From positions 1 to 64,000 of the forward strand of contig NZ_BSOG01000005.1 of the NCBI RefSeq assembly GCF_030160395.1: a stretch of 64,000 nt of DNA, read 5' to 3'. The notes under the pieces are model-generated. The model was not told the DNA's origin. It saw only the letters and a list, made by a program, of their open reading frames with translations, and ran no database searches. A program made the translations under genes and the position numbers. Below, piece by piece: positions 37,957-47,275 of the stretch. Source of the DNA: Chitinimonas prasina. GTDB lineage: Bacteria; Pseudomonadota; Gammaproteobacteria; Burkholderiales; Chitinimonadaceae. Numbering within the stretch: the stretch's first letter is position 1; the number at the start of each line of letters is the position of its first letter.

Positions 37957-39464
37957 AGCGGCATCTCCTTGATAAAGGTCTGTTTGGCTTGCAGCAGCAG
38001 GACAATACGGTCCAGCTGCTCGAGATGGTATGGGTGGAAGGAGGTAGTCCCTTCCAACCCTTTTTGCTGCAGATGCTGGCAGTAGGCCAGCAACGCTGGC
38101 ATTGAGGCATCCTCGGAGGAGAGCGCCATCCAGTCGAACATGGACAAGCGGTACTCCAGGCCAGAGCGCGCCTCCGTCTCAACGAAGACATCAAGCACCT
38201 GGTTCAGGCGAGCCGGCGTCATGGGCACAGCCCGTTGCCGCCACACGGCCACGATATCGTTCAGCCCCTGCGTTCCATTGAGCACAGGCAACAGTTCATC
38301 AAGGCGTTCAGTCGGAATGACTGCCACCAGGCGTTCGTGCCATTGCATGAACAAGGGGTACATTTTTCGCCGGTCCTGGAACAGCAGAAGCTCGGCCCAC
38401 TCGGCATCCTTGAATCGCAGTGCTGCCTCCATCAGGCTACACAGCAGCTCACTTCCCCATTCATGCGCTTCAATCTGCGGCAGTAATGCGGCTACCGGCA
38501 GACCGGCCTGCTGGCACCAGCGCGACGGCGGCACCCGCATCAGCAGCTGCGTCAACCACCAGCTGCGTTTCGCCTTGAGCAGCTCGGTTTCCTTTAGGCC
38601 ATCACGCTCCCATGCCTTGTCAAATTCAGGCGGCAACGACACCTGCAACACCGTTTCGCCCTGTCCGCCATCCACAGGCACCCATTGCATATAGGGCGCT
38701 ATGCGCTGCCACTGCCGCTCACAGTAGGCGCTGTCCGGCAGCCGCGACAGCAATTCCCCTATACCCTGGCGCACCGTGGCGCTCTTATCCGCCAACAGGT
38801 TTTCCAGCGTATCGGCGTCATCCAGACTCAAGCCCTGCTCCAAGGCTTGTATCAACGCCAGCCTGGCATCGGCCTTCTCCTTGGGCAGCGCTGCCAGCAG
38901 CAGGCTGCGGGCAGCAACGGGGTCGCGCCGACGCTGCTCGGCCAGCACCTGGCAGCGCAACTTGAGATCGCCCTCCTCCCACAGCCGCAGCAATGCGGCA
39001 TCGCCCAGTGTGTCCAGTTCCAGCACATCGGGCGCAGCCCAATCCGGGTTGTGCGCCGCCAGCCAGCGGCCTCGCTCGCCTATTACTGGCCACCACAGCT
39101 GGCGCTGCTTTGCCTGCGACAGCACAGCCGGCAACAGGGCTTCCGGCAGGCGGTAACCAGTCTGCTGCATACGCTGCACCACCCACGGGGCCAACTCGTG
39201 CTGGGTCTTGTCCAGCAGACTGCTGAGCGACGACCACAGTACTGCCGGTAGTACCGGCTGCGCGTCCAGCGGCGCCTGTCGTGGCAGGGGAGCGCGCGCA
39301 GGCTTGTAGCCCGCCGTGGCCATCACGGCCTCGCCACCAGCCTGCCAGAGCAGCCTTTGCTCGCGGCTGCCAGCTGGCAGCAGCGCTGTTACGGCATCAT
39401 TGGAGGCCACGTCCATCGGCAGGTTGGCCGTACCCACCAGGGCAAGCCGGGTCAGTTCATTCAT
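37953..39464 (-). CDS. DUF5691 family protein
   Basis: A 503-residue cytoplasmic helical protein starting MNELTRLALVGTANLP (ATG at 39464). The N-terminus and overall helical-repeat character match DUF5691, a family almost always next to SWIM zinc-finger and MoxR genes. Function unknown. It shares a 4-nt ATGA overlap with both neighbours (SWIM gene upstream, MoxR downstream), which argues for a multi-subunit complex. Confidence 0.85.
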   Translation of the reverse strand: MNELTRLALVGTANLPMDVASNDAVTALLPAGSREQRLLWQAGGEAVMATAGYKPARAPLPRQAPLDAQPVLPAVLWSSLSSLLDKTQHELAPWVVQRMQQTGYRLPEALLPAVLSQAKQRQLWWPVIGERGRWLAAHNPDWAAPDVLELDTLGDAALLRLWEEGDLKLRCQVLAEQRRRDPVAARSLLLAALPKEKADARLALIQALEQGLSLDDADTLENLLADKSATVRQGIGELLSRLPDSAYCERQWQRIAPYMQWVPVDGGQGETVLQVSLPPEFDKAWERDGLKETELLKAKRSWWLTQLLMRVPPSRWCQQAGLPVAALLPQIEAHEWGSELLCSLMEAALRFKDAEWAELLLFQDRRKMYPLFMQWHERLVAVIPTERLDELLPVLNGTQGLNDIVAVWRQRAVPMTPARLNQVLDVFVETEARSGLEYRLSMFDWMALSSEDASMPALLAYCQHLQQKGLEGTTSFHPYHLEQLDRIVLLLQAKQTFIKEMPL

Positions 39465-40786
39465 CGCAAGGCTCCCGTCAGCGCGTGGTAGCGCCCATCC
39501 ATCTGCAGGCCCAGCGCTCGTGCTGCTTCGCCATCCCACTCCACGGCAAGGTCATATGCCTGGCCGCCAGCCAAGGCCAGCCACAGCCAGGGCGCTGGCG
39601 GATGCAATGGCAGCGCCTGGCCCTGCTGGTCCACCAGGCACCAATGCTCGCCCTGCTGTACGGGTGTGACTGCGGTCAATACGGCGGGCAGGCGTTCGTG
39701 CCAAGGGTTGGTCGCCAGCGCCTGGGCTGCCCGCAGCAATAGCTGGGGTATGGATTCTGCCTGCCACAAGGCCGTGGGCAAGGCCGCCGGCTGCGCCACC
39801 CCTTTGAGCATGGCGCGTAGGCCCTGGCCGGGCCAGAATGCCAGCTCGGCCTCAAAGGCGGTGCCCGGCATCCAGGTGGCCGCAAAAGCCTGGTTGCCGA
39901 CCGCAAACTGCAGCAGTAAGCCACGCCGGCCACTGTGCCGCCCCTGCACCCAGGTGCGCTGCACCCGCACCCGCTCAGCGTCTTCCGCCACTTGGCCCAA
40001 GATCTGCCACTCGTCCTGCTGCGTATCCCCATGCGCCAGCACCTCCTCCTCGCGCACCGGGTAACCCAGGTATTGCAGAAGGGTCTGCTGCAGCGCCGGC
40101 GTCAAGCTTGCCAGCCCTTCATAGGCACGCAGCGCCAGCGCCATGCGTCCCAGTTCGGCCAGCAGTTTCTCGGGCCAATCCGGCCGGCTGCCGGGCAGGT
40201 CGGCCAGGGCCTGCAAGCGGTTGGCCAGGCCGGGCAATTGGGCATCCACCATGCGGGCAGCCTGCTGCTCCCACAGTGCTGCACCCTCGGCCGGCAGGCG
40301 GGCCAGACCATTGCGCACCAGGTCTTCCAGCCATACCTGCAAGGCCGCCATCCCGTCGCGAGCACGGCCATCGCGTTTCTCTGCTCGCTTCTGCTGGGCG
40401 GCCTCATCGATCGGTGCTTCTGCCTTGGCTGCTGCCTTGGCTTCCTTCCTGGCCGCCGTATCAGATCGCTTGTCCAGCCACTCGGCCACCCAGGCAGGCT
40501 CGCTACCGTCTGCCACCAGTTGCGGCTGGTTGGCAGTCAGCACCAGCAAGCCCAGCGCGTGCTTGCACGGAAACTTGAAACTGGGGCAGGAGCATTTGCT
40601 TGCGAAGTCGGCCATGTCCAGCCGCACCTGGTACGGTTTGGCGCCACTACCCTGGCACTCACCCCAGAGGGCGCGCTGGCTACGGCCCAGCAAGGGCCAG
40701 TTCTTGGCTTGCGCAAGCTTCTTGCCATTGCTGGCAGAGCCCGCATCAGGCGCCAATGCCAGCACCTGTTGTTCAGTCAATTGCAT
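39461..40786 (-). CDS. SWIM zinc-finger protein
   Basis: A 441-residue protein and the first gene of the operon. The SWIM motif is C65-x-C67-x6-C74-x-H76 (CSCPSFKFPCKHALGL), a zinc site that usually binds nucleic acid or protein. A long helical region follows. The start MQLTEQQVLALAP has no clear Shine-Dalgarno; a GTG at 40825 would add MLISAFFLAILPL, which is hydrophobic and less family-like. It probably targets or recognises the substrate for the MoxR-vWA machine. Confidence 0.82.
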   Translation of the reverse strand: MQLTEQQVLALAPDAGSASNGKKLAQAKNWPLLGRSQRALWGECQGSGAKPYQVRLDMADFASKCSCPSFKFPCKHALGLLVLTANQPQLVADGSEPAWVAEWLDKRSDTAARKEAKAAAKAEAPIDEAAQQKRAEKRDGRARDGMAALQVWLEDLVRNGLARLPAEGAALWEQQAARMVDAQLPGLANRLQALADLPGSRPDWPEKLLAELGRMALALRAYEGLASLTPALQQTLLQYLGYPVREEEVLAHGDTQQDEWQILGQVAEDAERVRVQRTWVQGRHSGRRGLLLQFAVGNQAFAATWMPGTAFEAELAFWPGQGLRAMLKGVAQPAALPTALWQAESIPQLLLRAAQALATNPWHERLPAVLTAVTPVQQGEHWCLVDQQGQALPLHPPAPWLWLALAGGQAYDLAVEWDGEAARALGLQMDGRYHALTGALR

Positions 40787-40898
40787 GAGGGGGAGGATGG
40801 CGAGGAAAAACGCGGAAATTAGCACAATCGCGCTACCGCATGGGCAATGCCCTGCGGCAAGCCAACACGCCGCGATGACTTGTGCTCACCAGGCGTGT

Positions 40899-41630
40899 TC
40901 AGTGACGCAGATCGTCCCATACGGGTACGGCAGCCAGCAGCAAGAGCAAGCCAGCCAACGGCACCGACGCCACAAAGCCCAGGCTATTGAACCCCCAGGC
41001 TCCCAACAACCCGCCCAGGAAGAACATCCCTAGCAAGGCCGACAGCAATTGCAGGCGCTCGCGGTTGGCCGTCACCGGCGGCAGATGCCCGGCCTGGTTC
41101 CAGTAACACAATCGCCCTAACTCGATGCCTATGTCGGTCACCAGGCCTGTAACATGGGTGGTACGTATCTCGGCCCGCGATATCTTGGTGATCATGGCAT
41201 TCTGCAAACCCATGATGTAGCAGAGCAAGGCCACGGTGGCCGGCACCAGCACCACAGCATGACGCGACATGGCCGCCCCCATCAGGCCAAACCCCAGCAG
41301 GAGGACGGCTTCCAGCACCAGGGGTAGGGCAAACTCGCTATGCGCCTGCCGCCGGCGCCCCCAGTTGATCAGTATGGCCGACGTCGCCGCACCAGACAGG
41401 AATGCCAGCAAGCCCCCTAACCCGGCCCCCACCAGCGTCCAGCGGCTCAGCACAATATCGTCTGCCATGGCCGAGACGATGCCCGACATATGCGAGGTGT
41501 ACTGCCCCACAGCCAGAAACCCGCCCGCATTGGCGGCCCCCGCCACCAGGGCGAGCGACAAGCCCAGTTGCCGGTTGGCCGCATCGGTGCGATCACGGCT
41601 GGTCAGTTTGCGCAGGTAGTGTATGGGCAT
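40899..41630 (-). CDS. YoaK family (DUF1275) membrane protein
   Basis: A 243-residue inner-membrane protein with about six hydrophobic helices. The pattern GAANAGGFLAVGQYTSHMSG (residues 32-51) and the RTTHVTGLVTDIGIELGR segment (around 157) identify DUF1275/YoaK. Role unknown. It sits between rtcA and the SWIM operon on the same strand, but with large gaps on both sides. Confidence 0.88.
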   Translation of the reverse strand: MPIHYLRKLTSRDRTDAANRQLGLSLALVAGAANAGGFLAVGQYTSHMSGIVSAMADDIVLSRWTLVGAGLGGLLAFLSGAATSAILINWGRRRQAHSEFALPLVLEAVLLLGFGLMGAAMSRHAVVLVPATVALLCYIMGLQNAMITKISRAEIRTTHVTGLVTDIGIELGRLCYWNQAGHLPPVTANRERLQLLSALLGMFFLGGLLGAWGFNSLGFVASVPLAGLLLLLAAVPVWDDLRH

Positions 41631-41882
41631 GGCGGTCGAGGCAGGGTCAGTTCACAAGTTTAGCTGACCCTCAGCTTCTAAGAGCCTCAGATTCCAAACG
41701 TGTACGCCGTATTGCGAGCGCAGTAAATCTGCCAGGCATCCCACCATGGCATCACCGACCTACGCCAGCCTCATGTACCAGCAGAGACGAAGCGGCCGGC
41801 GCAATACAGCAAACAATCAATCAGTTACACGCAAAAACCGGCACCCAACGCGGTTGGAGGGAGGGATGAATATCGCGTAACC

Positions 41883-41900
41883 GGATGCATCCGTGCATCC
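41883..41900 (-). terminator. Hairpin just after rtcA
   Basis: A 7-bp perfect stem GGATGCA / TGCATCC with a 4-nt loop, directly abutting the rtcA stop. There is no T run, so it is a weak terminator candidate for the RNA-repair operon. The rest of 41631-41882 holds nothing recognisable. Confidence 0.4.
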
Positions 41901-42926
41901 CTAGCTGACAGATACCTGCACACCCCCATCAGCCAGCGCAGTTTGCTCGAATGCCACCGGCAGGAACTTCTCGATCACGGCCATATTAGTCAACAGGTGC
42001 GACGACGCCGTAACGGCAGTAAAGCTACCACCGCCCGCCAGTGCCATCGGCAGCAGCAATTGGTCCGCCAGGTACTCGCCAACGGCTGCCGTGCTCTGCA
42101 GGTAGTGGCGCGCCTCGCGCGCCGCCTGGTCTGCCACCGCCTCTGCCGATACGCCTTTTTCACCAAAGCCGCTGAACAGCTCGGTCAGGTTGTCATGGCG
42201 CACGGTCAGCAGCAGCACGTTGCCTGGGCCCTCCTTGGCCGGCAACTCACGCACCCGCCCATCCACATAGGCGATCTGGCCGCTCACCCGCTCCACCTCT
42301 CGGCGCGCCACCTGGCCCGGCACGCCGGCCACCCTGGCCTCGGCCAGCATGCCTTGCAAGGCGCCGCGCTCAATCAGGCTGATGGGCTGCAGCTTGGCGA
42401 TGGGTGTCACACTGGCCGTCATCTCGCCGCCGCCTGCCGGGTAAAAGCCATGACGCTGCAAGGCCAGCGCCTGCTGCGCCCCCATGCGCGCCAGCAATGG
42501 CTGCCAGACTTCGGTCAGGAAATCAGCAGGCGGCGCAGCCCGGTTATGGGTACCACCACTCACCGCCACGGTACTGGCGCCATCGGCAAACCAGAGTGCC
42601 GGCAGCACCGTCTGCAACACCAGGGTGCAGCTCCCGGCCGTGCCTATGGCAAAGCGGTAATCGCCACCGCGTATGGCACCTGGCGCAAAGCTCAGTTCGG
42701 CCGAGCCCACCACGTCCCCCACCACGCTGGCGCCCGAAATCGCCTTGGCCGCCTGCACGGCCGTCAAATGCTGGCGCAACAACCCCGGCTTGCTGCGCTT
42801 GGCACGTATCCGCTCCATGCGGAACGGTATCCCGGTAATCATGGACAAGGTCAACGCTGTACGCAGCACCTGCCCACCGCCTTCACCTTCGGCGCCGTCG
42901 AGTTCTATCCAATCCATCTGCTTCAT
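41901..42926 (-). CDS. rtcA: RNA 3'-terminal phosphate cyclase RtcA
   Basis: A 341-residue enzyme that converts 3'-phosphate RNA ends to 2',3'-cyclic phosphates using ATP through a histidine-AMP intermediate; it can also adenylate 5' ends. Family motifs are clear: LDGAEGEGGGQVLRTAL (near residue 6), SKPGLLRQHLTAV, GGDYRFAIGTAGSCTLVLQTVLPAL, HGFYPAGGGEM and ASSHLLTNM with the nucleophilic histidine. Several ATGs cluster at the start; I chose MKQMDWIELDG (42926). It is the last gene of the RNA-repair operon, after the HEAT-like gene. Confidence 0.94.
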   Translation of the reverse strand: MKQMDWIELDGAEGEGGGQVLRTALTLSMITGIPFRMERIRAKRSKPGLLRQHLTAVQAAKAISGASVVGDVVGSAELSFAPGAIRGGDYRFAIGTAGSCTLVLQTVLPALWFADGASTVAVSGGTHNRAAPPADFLTEVWQPLLARMGAQQALALQRHGFYPAGGGEMTASVTPIAKLQPISLIERGALQGMLAEARVAGVPGQVARREVERVSGQIAYVDGRVRELPAKEGPGNVLLLTVRHDNLTELFSGFGEKGVSAEAVADQAAREARHYLQSTAAVGEYLADQLLLPMALAGGGSFTAVTASSHLLTNMAVIEKFLPVAFEQTALADGGVQVSVS

Positions 42927-43089
42927 TTTCATCCAGCTCATCTTTGCTTCAAATACACATACAAACACCTAGCATTGCCATTTCAACGGGTACCCCTACG
43001 CCATACGTGCAGAGTATCCCTATCTGTCCTTGGAGCAGGCCTAGGCAAGTAGAACAGCACAACATCCTGTATATGGAAAAAATATTCAC

Positions 43090-44376
43090 TTACTCTGGCC
43101 ACATCTTGAAATGATGCAAGTCACGACTCAGATATGGCATGGTTTTTACAAGCGCCAATACCTCAGACTTACCCAGCAAACGACGGATAAACTCTCTATC
43201 TGCCGCATAAGGATTGGCGTACTTCAACCCAGTTGGTGTATCCCAGCTACGCAAAATACCTAGAGCCACAGCTTGTTTTCGCTCATCCTGCGCCAACTCA
43301 AGCATCAGGCCCACGCTACGCCACAGACCCAGCTTCCAGGTCAGAGACAACGCCAAGCCATCCTCATCACGTTGCCAAGCAGCCATAGCCATCTCGTACC
43401 CTGCTTCTGCAGTCACCAGGATATGTGTCCCAATCTGCTCGACGAAGTAACGTTTGAGCTTTAGCGAAGCATCACGCCAAACCAATTTGAGCCATTCCTC
43501 TTGCTCAGCTGGCGCATGCTTGATTAATAGCTGCAAGGCGGCCTTCCGTATGCGTGCCCTGGAATGCCCCACATGCAACCGCGCCAATGGCAAGGCCTCA
43601 GCTATTCCATCTCTCTCGGCCTCACAGAGCAGCGACTCCAGTTCGGTCGCCGAAAACACGCCTTGGTCCAGAGCATTTCGATACTGCAACCTTACGTCCA
43701 CCGACAATTGCCCCAGATACCAACGGGTCATTTCTCTCACACCGCGTGATGCACTAAACAAGAGCGGAAGTAGCCATATCCGCTTTTGCTCATCATCTGC
43801 ATTGCTCTTCATCACCAGAATCAAAGCCTGCTTTTGCACTGCGGATGATTCATCGCGCAATGCGGAGACGACCAACTCCAGCACAGCATCAACTGATGTA
43901 TGCGGTATCGCAGCAAGGCTACAAAGCCTGACGGTGAAATCCGAGTGCGACAGTCCTTCACGCAAACCTATGCAATTACCTTCCTTGCCCATCACCCAAG
44001 CAAGCAAATGCCTTGCGGCCGGGCCACGTCCTGCATGGAATGCATCAATCAGAGCAGCCCTATTCTTTGGTTCAGCGAGCAAATCTGCGATAGCGCTCAA
44101 TACGCGCTCATGACTCAGCCGCGTTTTCTGGCGCAATGCCATCCACTGCTTGGTACAAGCCAGGATATCCGCCACCTTACCGGCGTCGATATAGCCCCAG
44201 CAAATCTGAAGCGCGAGGTTACGTATCTCAGGCACATGGTCATTCATCCTTTCCAGCACAAGGGACAAGGCAATAGCGCAGGGCCACTGCTGGAGATAGC
44301 GCAGGGCTGCCTCACGATTGAAGCCGTCCCGATGGCGCGACAAGGCGATGGCGTACTCGTTATTCATCTTGGACAT
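43090..44376 (-). CDS. HEAT-repeat-like protein in the RNA-repair operon
   Basis: A 428-residue cytoplasmic protein built of helical pairs of about 30-40 residues: for instance DHVPEIRNLALQICWGYID, DFTVRLCSLAAIPHTS, ESSAVQKQALILVMKS and HSRARIRKAALQLLIKHAP. This pattern suggests HEAT/ARM repeats, a protein- or RNA-binding scaffold. It appears less GC-rich than neighbours, which hints at separate acquisition. It sits between the RlaP-like gene and rtcA on the same strand. Neither ATG candidate (44376 or 44367) has a good Shine-Dalgarno. Function unknown. Confidence 0.72.
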   Translation of the reverse strand: MSKMNNEYAIALSRHRDGFNREAALRYLQQWPCAIALSLVLERMNDHVPEIRNLALQICWGYIDAGKVADILACTKQWMALRQKTRLSHERVLSAIADLLAEPKNRAALIDAFHAGRGPAARHLLAWVMGKEGNCIGLREGLSHSDFTVRLCSLAAIPHTSVDAVLELVVSALRDESSAVQKQALILVMKSNADDEQKRIWLLPLLFSASRGVREMTRWYLGQLSVDVRLQYRNALDQGVFSATELESLLCEAERDGIAEALPLARLHVGHSRARIRKAALQLLIKHAPAEQEEWLKLVWRDASLKLKRYFVEQIGTHILVTAEAGYEMAMAAWQRDEDGLALSLTWKLGLWRSVGLMLELAQDERKQAVALGILRSWDTPTGLKYANPYAADREFIRRLLGKSEVLALVKTMPYLSRDLHHFKMWPE

Positions 44377-44750
44377 GGCAAATAGTCTGGTAATTAATAT
44401 GGTGCTACGAAACATTGGGTGCGGCGAAACCACTCTGCCGCAGCGACTTCATCGCAATCACAAGCAGGATTCTCACTGTAACTCCCGCCCCAGTACCACA
44501 AGGCGGGGGAAGCTTACCGAAAAAACGGGTGTATCCGTGCTCAAACGCCAACCGGTCAACAACCCGGCCATGGCTGCCGGCCAGTCTGCCCCCAGTCACC
44601 ACGCGGCGGTGGGGGCAGTAAGTCAATCAACACAACTGCGTTGATCTTGCTTGCTGACGGCGCCTGGGCATCAGGCACGGACTTGCCCCAGACCGCCGTA
44701 GAGCCTGTTCACGATCTTTTCGTCCTGGGGTGAGAAATCGTGAACAGGCG
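44377..44750 (-). other. Structured gene-less spacer in the RNA-repair operon
   Basis: A 374-base interval without a gene between the RlaP-like and HEAT-like genes. It contains three strong inverted repeats: a 13-bp stem at 44703-44749 (GCCTGTTCACGAT / ATCGTGAACAGGC) just past the RlaP-like stop, CTGCCCCC / GGGGGCAG at 44586-44618, and CCCGCC / GGCGGG near 44487-44510. None has a clear T tract. They may attenuate transcription or be processed RNAs; no Y RNA core is visible. Confidence 0.55.
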
Positions 44751-45542
44751 CTAGCTCATCAAGCTCTGCCGCAGCAGGGCATCCAGCGCTGCATCCGTCC
44801 CGGCTGGCCGCTTGTAATCGGCAGGCGGCACCTCGGCAGCCAGGCCATGCTCGATAAAGTCGTGTATCAGCTGGAAACGCGCGCCGTACTCAGCTTCGCC
44901 CGATGCCATCTTGATCAGCAGCAGTTGGTTGATCTCGGCACGTAGCGCAGGGTCGGTCACCATCACATCGGCCAAATCCGCAAAGCGCATGGGCGGTATG
45001 CCGCGGCCGGATGCTATCCACTGGGCCGCCAGCAGCGGCCGCAGCACATATAGATACTTCTTCAGGCGTACCTGCTCGCCCTGCAGATAGCCACGGAAGT
45101 TCTTCCTGGCCATGGCCAGGTAGTGATAGCGACCCTTGAGCCCGGAGAAAAACGCTGGTGCCAGTGCGCGCAGTTGTGCCGCCAGCGCCGCCTCCTCCCG
45201 GTAGATCACAGGCGAATCCAGCCACTCGAACAGGGTAGGATTGGAGCGACGCAGCAATTGCAAAGCCTTGCGCAACTCCCAGCCACAGACATCGAGTTCA
45301 TCGCTGATGGGCACCTCGATCACATCGCGCTGGGGCTCGACCTGCAGGTACCAGTCCAGCTTGTGCACATAGACAAAGCGCACGTCGTAATCACTATCGG
45401 GCGAGGCAAAACCCCATCCACGGCTGCCCGACTCGCAGGCGAACAGTACTCGCACGTCGTGGCGTTGCTCTATGGCCTGCAGTTCTGTCATCACACGGGC
45501 ATGGATGGCCGGCGCTATCGGGTGTTCGTAAAGCAGTTTCAT
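44751..45542 (-). CDS. RlaP-like nucleotidyltransferase (YcgL/COG3541 type)
   Basis: A 263-residue polymerase-beta superfamily enzyme. The GS motif and metal-binding aspartates read SGSRGWGFASPDSDYDVRF (GS at 39-40, Asp49/51/53). This family is known from bacterial RNA-repair operons, where it is called RNA-ligase-associated polymerase; it might add or restore nucleotides at RNA ends before ligation. The start is the ATG at 45542; a GTG just upstream would add one residue. It lies 71 nt after rtcB. Confidence 0.83.
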   Translation of the reverse strand: MKLLYEHPIAPAIHARVMTELQAIEQRHDVRVLFACESGSRGWGFASPDSDYDVRFVYVHKLDWYLQVEPQRDVIEVPISDELDVCGWELRKALQLLRRSNPTLFEWLDSPVIYREEAALAAQLRALAPAFFSGLKGRYHYLAMARKNFRGYLQGEQVRLKKYLYVLRPLLAAQWIASGRGIPPMRFADLADVMVTDPALRAEINQLLLIKMASGEAEYGARFQLIHDFIEHGLAAEVPPADYKRPAGTDAALDALLRQSLMS

Positions 45543-45613
45543 CACACTTCAATCTTTCGGTTAGGCCTTGCCATGCAGTCAGCGATGCCAGCGATGGCCA
45601 AGGCACACCGGGC

Positions 45614-46825
45614 TTATCCCTTCACGCACACCACCTGGCGCAGGGTATGCACCACTTCCACCAGTTCGGACTGCGCTGCCATCACGGCATCGATGTCCTT
45701 GTAGGCCATCGGAATTTCATCAATCACGTCCGAATCCTTACGGCATTCGACGTGGGCGGTAGCGCGCACCTGGTCATCCACGGTAAAGCGCTTCTTGGCC
45801 TGGGTACGGCTCATGGTTCGTCCGGCACCGTGGCTACAGGAGCAGAACGATTCTTCGTTACCCAGCCCGCGCACGATAAAGCTCTTGGCACCCATGGACC
45901 CCGGGATGATCCCCAGCTGCCCCTTCTGTGCCGATACTGCCCCCTTACGGGTTACCAGCACTTCCTTGCCGAAGTGCGTTTCCTTCTGCACGTAGTTGTG
46001 GTGGCAGTTCACCGCTTCCACATCGGCAGCAAATGGTTTGCTGATCACCTTGCGGGCGGCGGCAATCACGTTCTGCATCATCACGGCGCGGTTACGGCGG
46101 GCAAAATCCTGCGCCCAACCCACGGCTTCCACATAGTCATCAAAGTGCTGGCTACCTTCCTCGAAGTAAGCCAGGTCACGGTGTGGCAGGTTGGCGATAT
46201 GCTGACGCATATCGGCCTGTGCCAGTTCGATGAACAGGTTACCGATGGCATTACCAACACCACGCGACCCCGAGTGCAGCATGAACCAGACGCGGTTGGC
46301 TTCATCAAGGCAAACCTCGATAAAGTGGTTACCGGTACCTAGCGTTCCCAGGTGCTTATGGTTGTTGGTGCGCTCCAGCGCCGGGTATTTCTCGGTGATG
46401 CGCTTGAACCCGCCGTGCAGTTCCGACCACATGCTATCCACGGTTTCGGGCGGGGTATCCCAGGCGCCCTTATCGCGCTTACCCATGGTCTTACCATGCG
46501 GCACGGCGGCCTCAATGGCGCTACGCAGTCCGGCCAGGTTATCGGGCAGGTCAGCGGCCGTCAGCGTGGTACGGGCGGCCATCATGCCGCAGCCGATATC
46601 CACTCCTACCGCGGCAGGGATAATGGCGCCCAGGGTGGGAATCACGCTACCAATGGTGGAACCCTTACCCAGGTGTACATCAGGCATCACCGCCAGATGC
46701 TTGTAGATAAAAGGCATCTTGGCCGTGTTCTTCAGCTGCTCGCGGGCTTCGTCTTCCACGGGTACCCCTTCGGTCCACAGCTTGATGGGCTTACCGTTGG
46801 CAACTTCCAGTAGTTGGTGCTTCAT
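45614..46825 (-). CDS. rtcB: RNA-splicing ligase RtcB
   Basis: A 403-residue Mn/GTP-dependent ligase that joins 2',3'-cyclic phosphate or 3'-phosphate ends to 5'-OH ends. It is very close to E. coli RtcB through its whole length: MPDVHLGKGSTIGSVIPT, AAVGVDIGCGM (Asp75, Cys79), NCHHNYVQKE, SFCSCSHGAGRTMSRTQAKK (the histidine that becomes guanylated) and a final RQVVCVKG. The start MKHQLLEV is preferred over the ATG 15 nt upstream. It lies between the zinc-ribbon and RlaP-like genes. Confidence 0.96.
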   Translation of the reverse strand: MKHQLLEVANGKPIKLWTEGVPVEDEAREQLKNTAKMPFIYKHLAVMPDVHLGKGSTIGSVIPTLGAIIPAAVGVDIGCGMMAARTTLTAADLPDNLAGLRSAIEAAVPHGKTMGKRDKGAWDTPPETVDSMWSELHGGFKRITEKYPALERTNNHKHLGTLGTGNHFIEVCLDEANRVWFMLHSGSRGVGNAIGNLFIELAQADMRQHIANLPHRDLAYFEEGSQHFDDYVEAVGWAQDFARRNRAVMMQNVIAAARKVISKPFAADVEAVNCHHNYVQKETHFGKEVLVTRKGAVSAQKGQLGIIPGSMGAKSFIVRGLGNEESFCSCSHGAGRTMSRTQAKKRFTVDDQVRATAHVECRKDSDVIDEIPMAYKDIDAVMAAQSELVEVVHTLRQVVCVKG

Positions 46826-46916
46826 ATTGCTTGCTTTCATCCTTGCTTGATCTTGATCGGGCTTGCGCCTGGCGCAAACCCATCCTGCTTGTGCGGGCCG
46901 CTCAACTGGCCACCCG

Positions 46917-47270
46917 CTAGATACCTATACGCATCTGGCCGCTATGGGCCAGGCGCCGCTCCCGCCTGCAGGTCAGGCAGCGCACGGCAGTAGAGTACAC
47001 ATAGCCCTTGGCTGTCTCGTACCACCATTGCTGCTGCTCTGCTGTCCATACCTGGCGCGCACCGCAGTCGCGGCAGATAAAGCGCCGATCCTGGTAATAC
47101 CCGTCATGCACGAACTGGGGCTCGCCGTAGCTATTGCAGGGAGCCAGTCTGGCGCGGTTTACCGGCACCCTGGGAACCGCCTCCAGTGCCAGCGCAGCTG
47201 CCCTGGTTTTCCTTGCATCGCGCCGGGCCATGATGGCGGCGCGTTTCTGTTTTCCGCTTTGCATTTCCAT
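46917..47270 (-). CDS. Zinc-ribbon protein in the RNA-repair operon
   Basis: A 117-residue protein, basic at the N-terminus (MEMQSGKQKRAAIMARRDARK), with a zinc-ribbon domain at about 50-105: FVHDGYYQDRRFICRDCGAR, WTAEQQQWWYE and VRCLTCRRERR. The two CxxC knuckles (CRDC, CLTC) and the WTAxQQxWWYE motif match the probable zinc-ribbon domain family that is common in bacterial RNA-related loci. GAGG lies close to the ATG. It sits between the 143-residue gene and rtcB; an RNA-binding adaptor is a reasonable guess. Confidence 0.82.
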   Translation of the reverse strand: MEMQSGKQKRAAIMARRDARKTRAAALALEAVPRVPVNRARLAPCNSYGEPQFVHDGYYQDRRFICRDCGARQVWTAEQQQWWYETAKGYVYSTAVRCLTCRRERRLAHSGQMRIGI

Positions 47271-47275
47271 ACACC

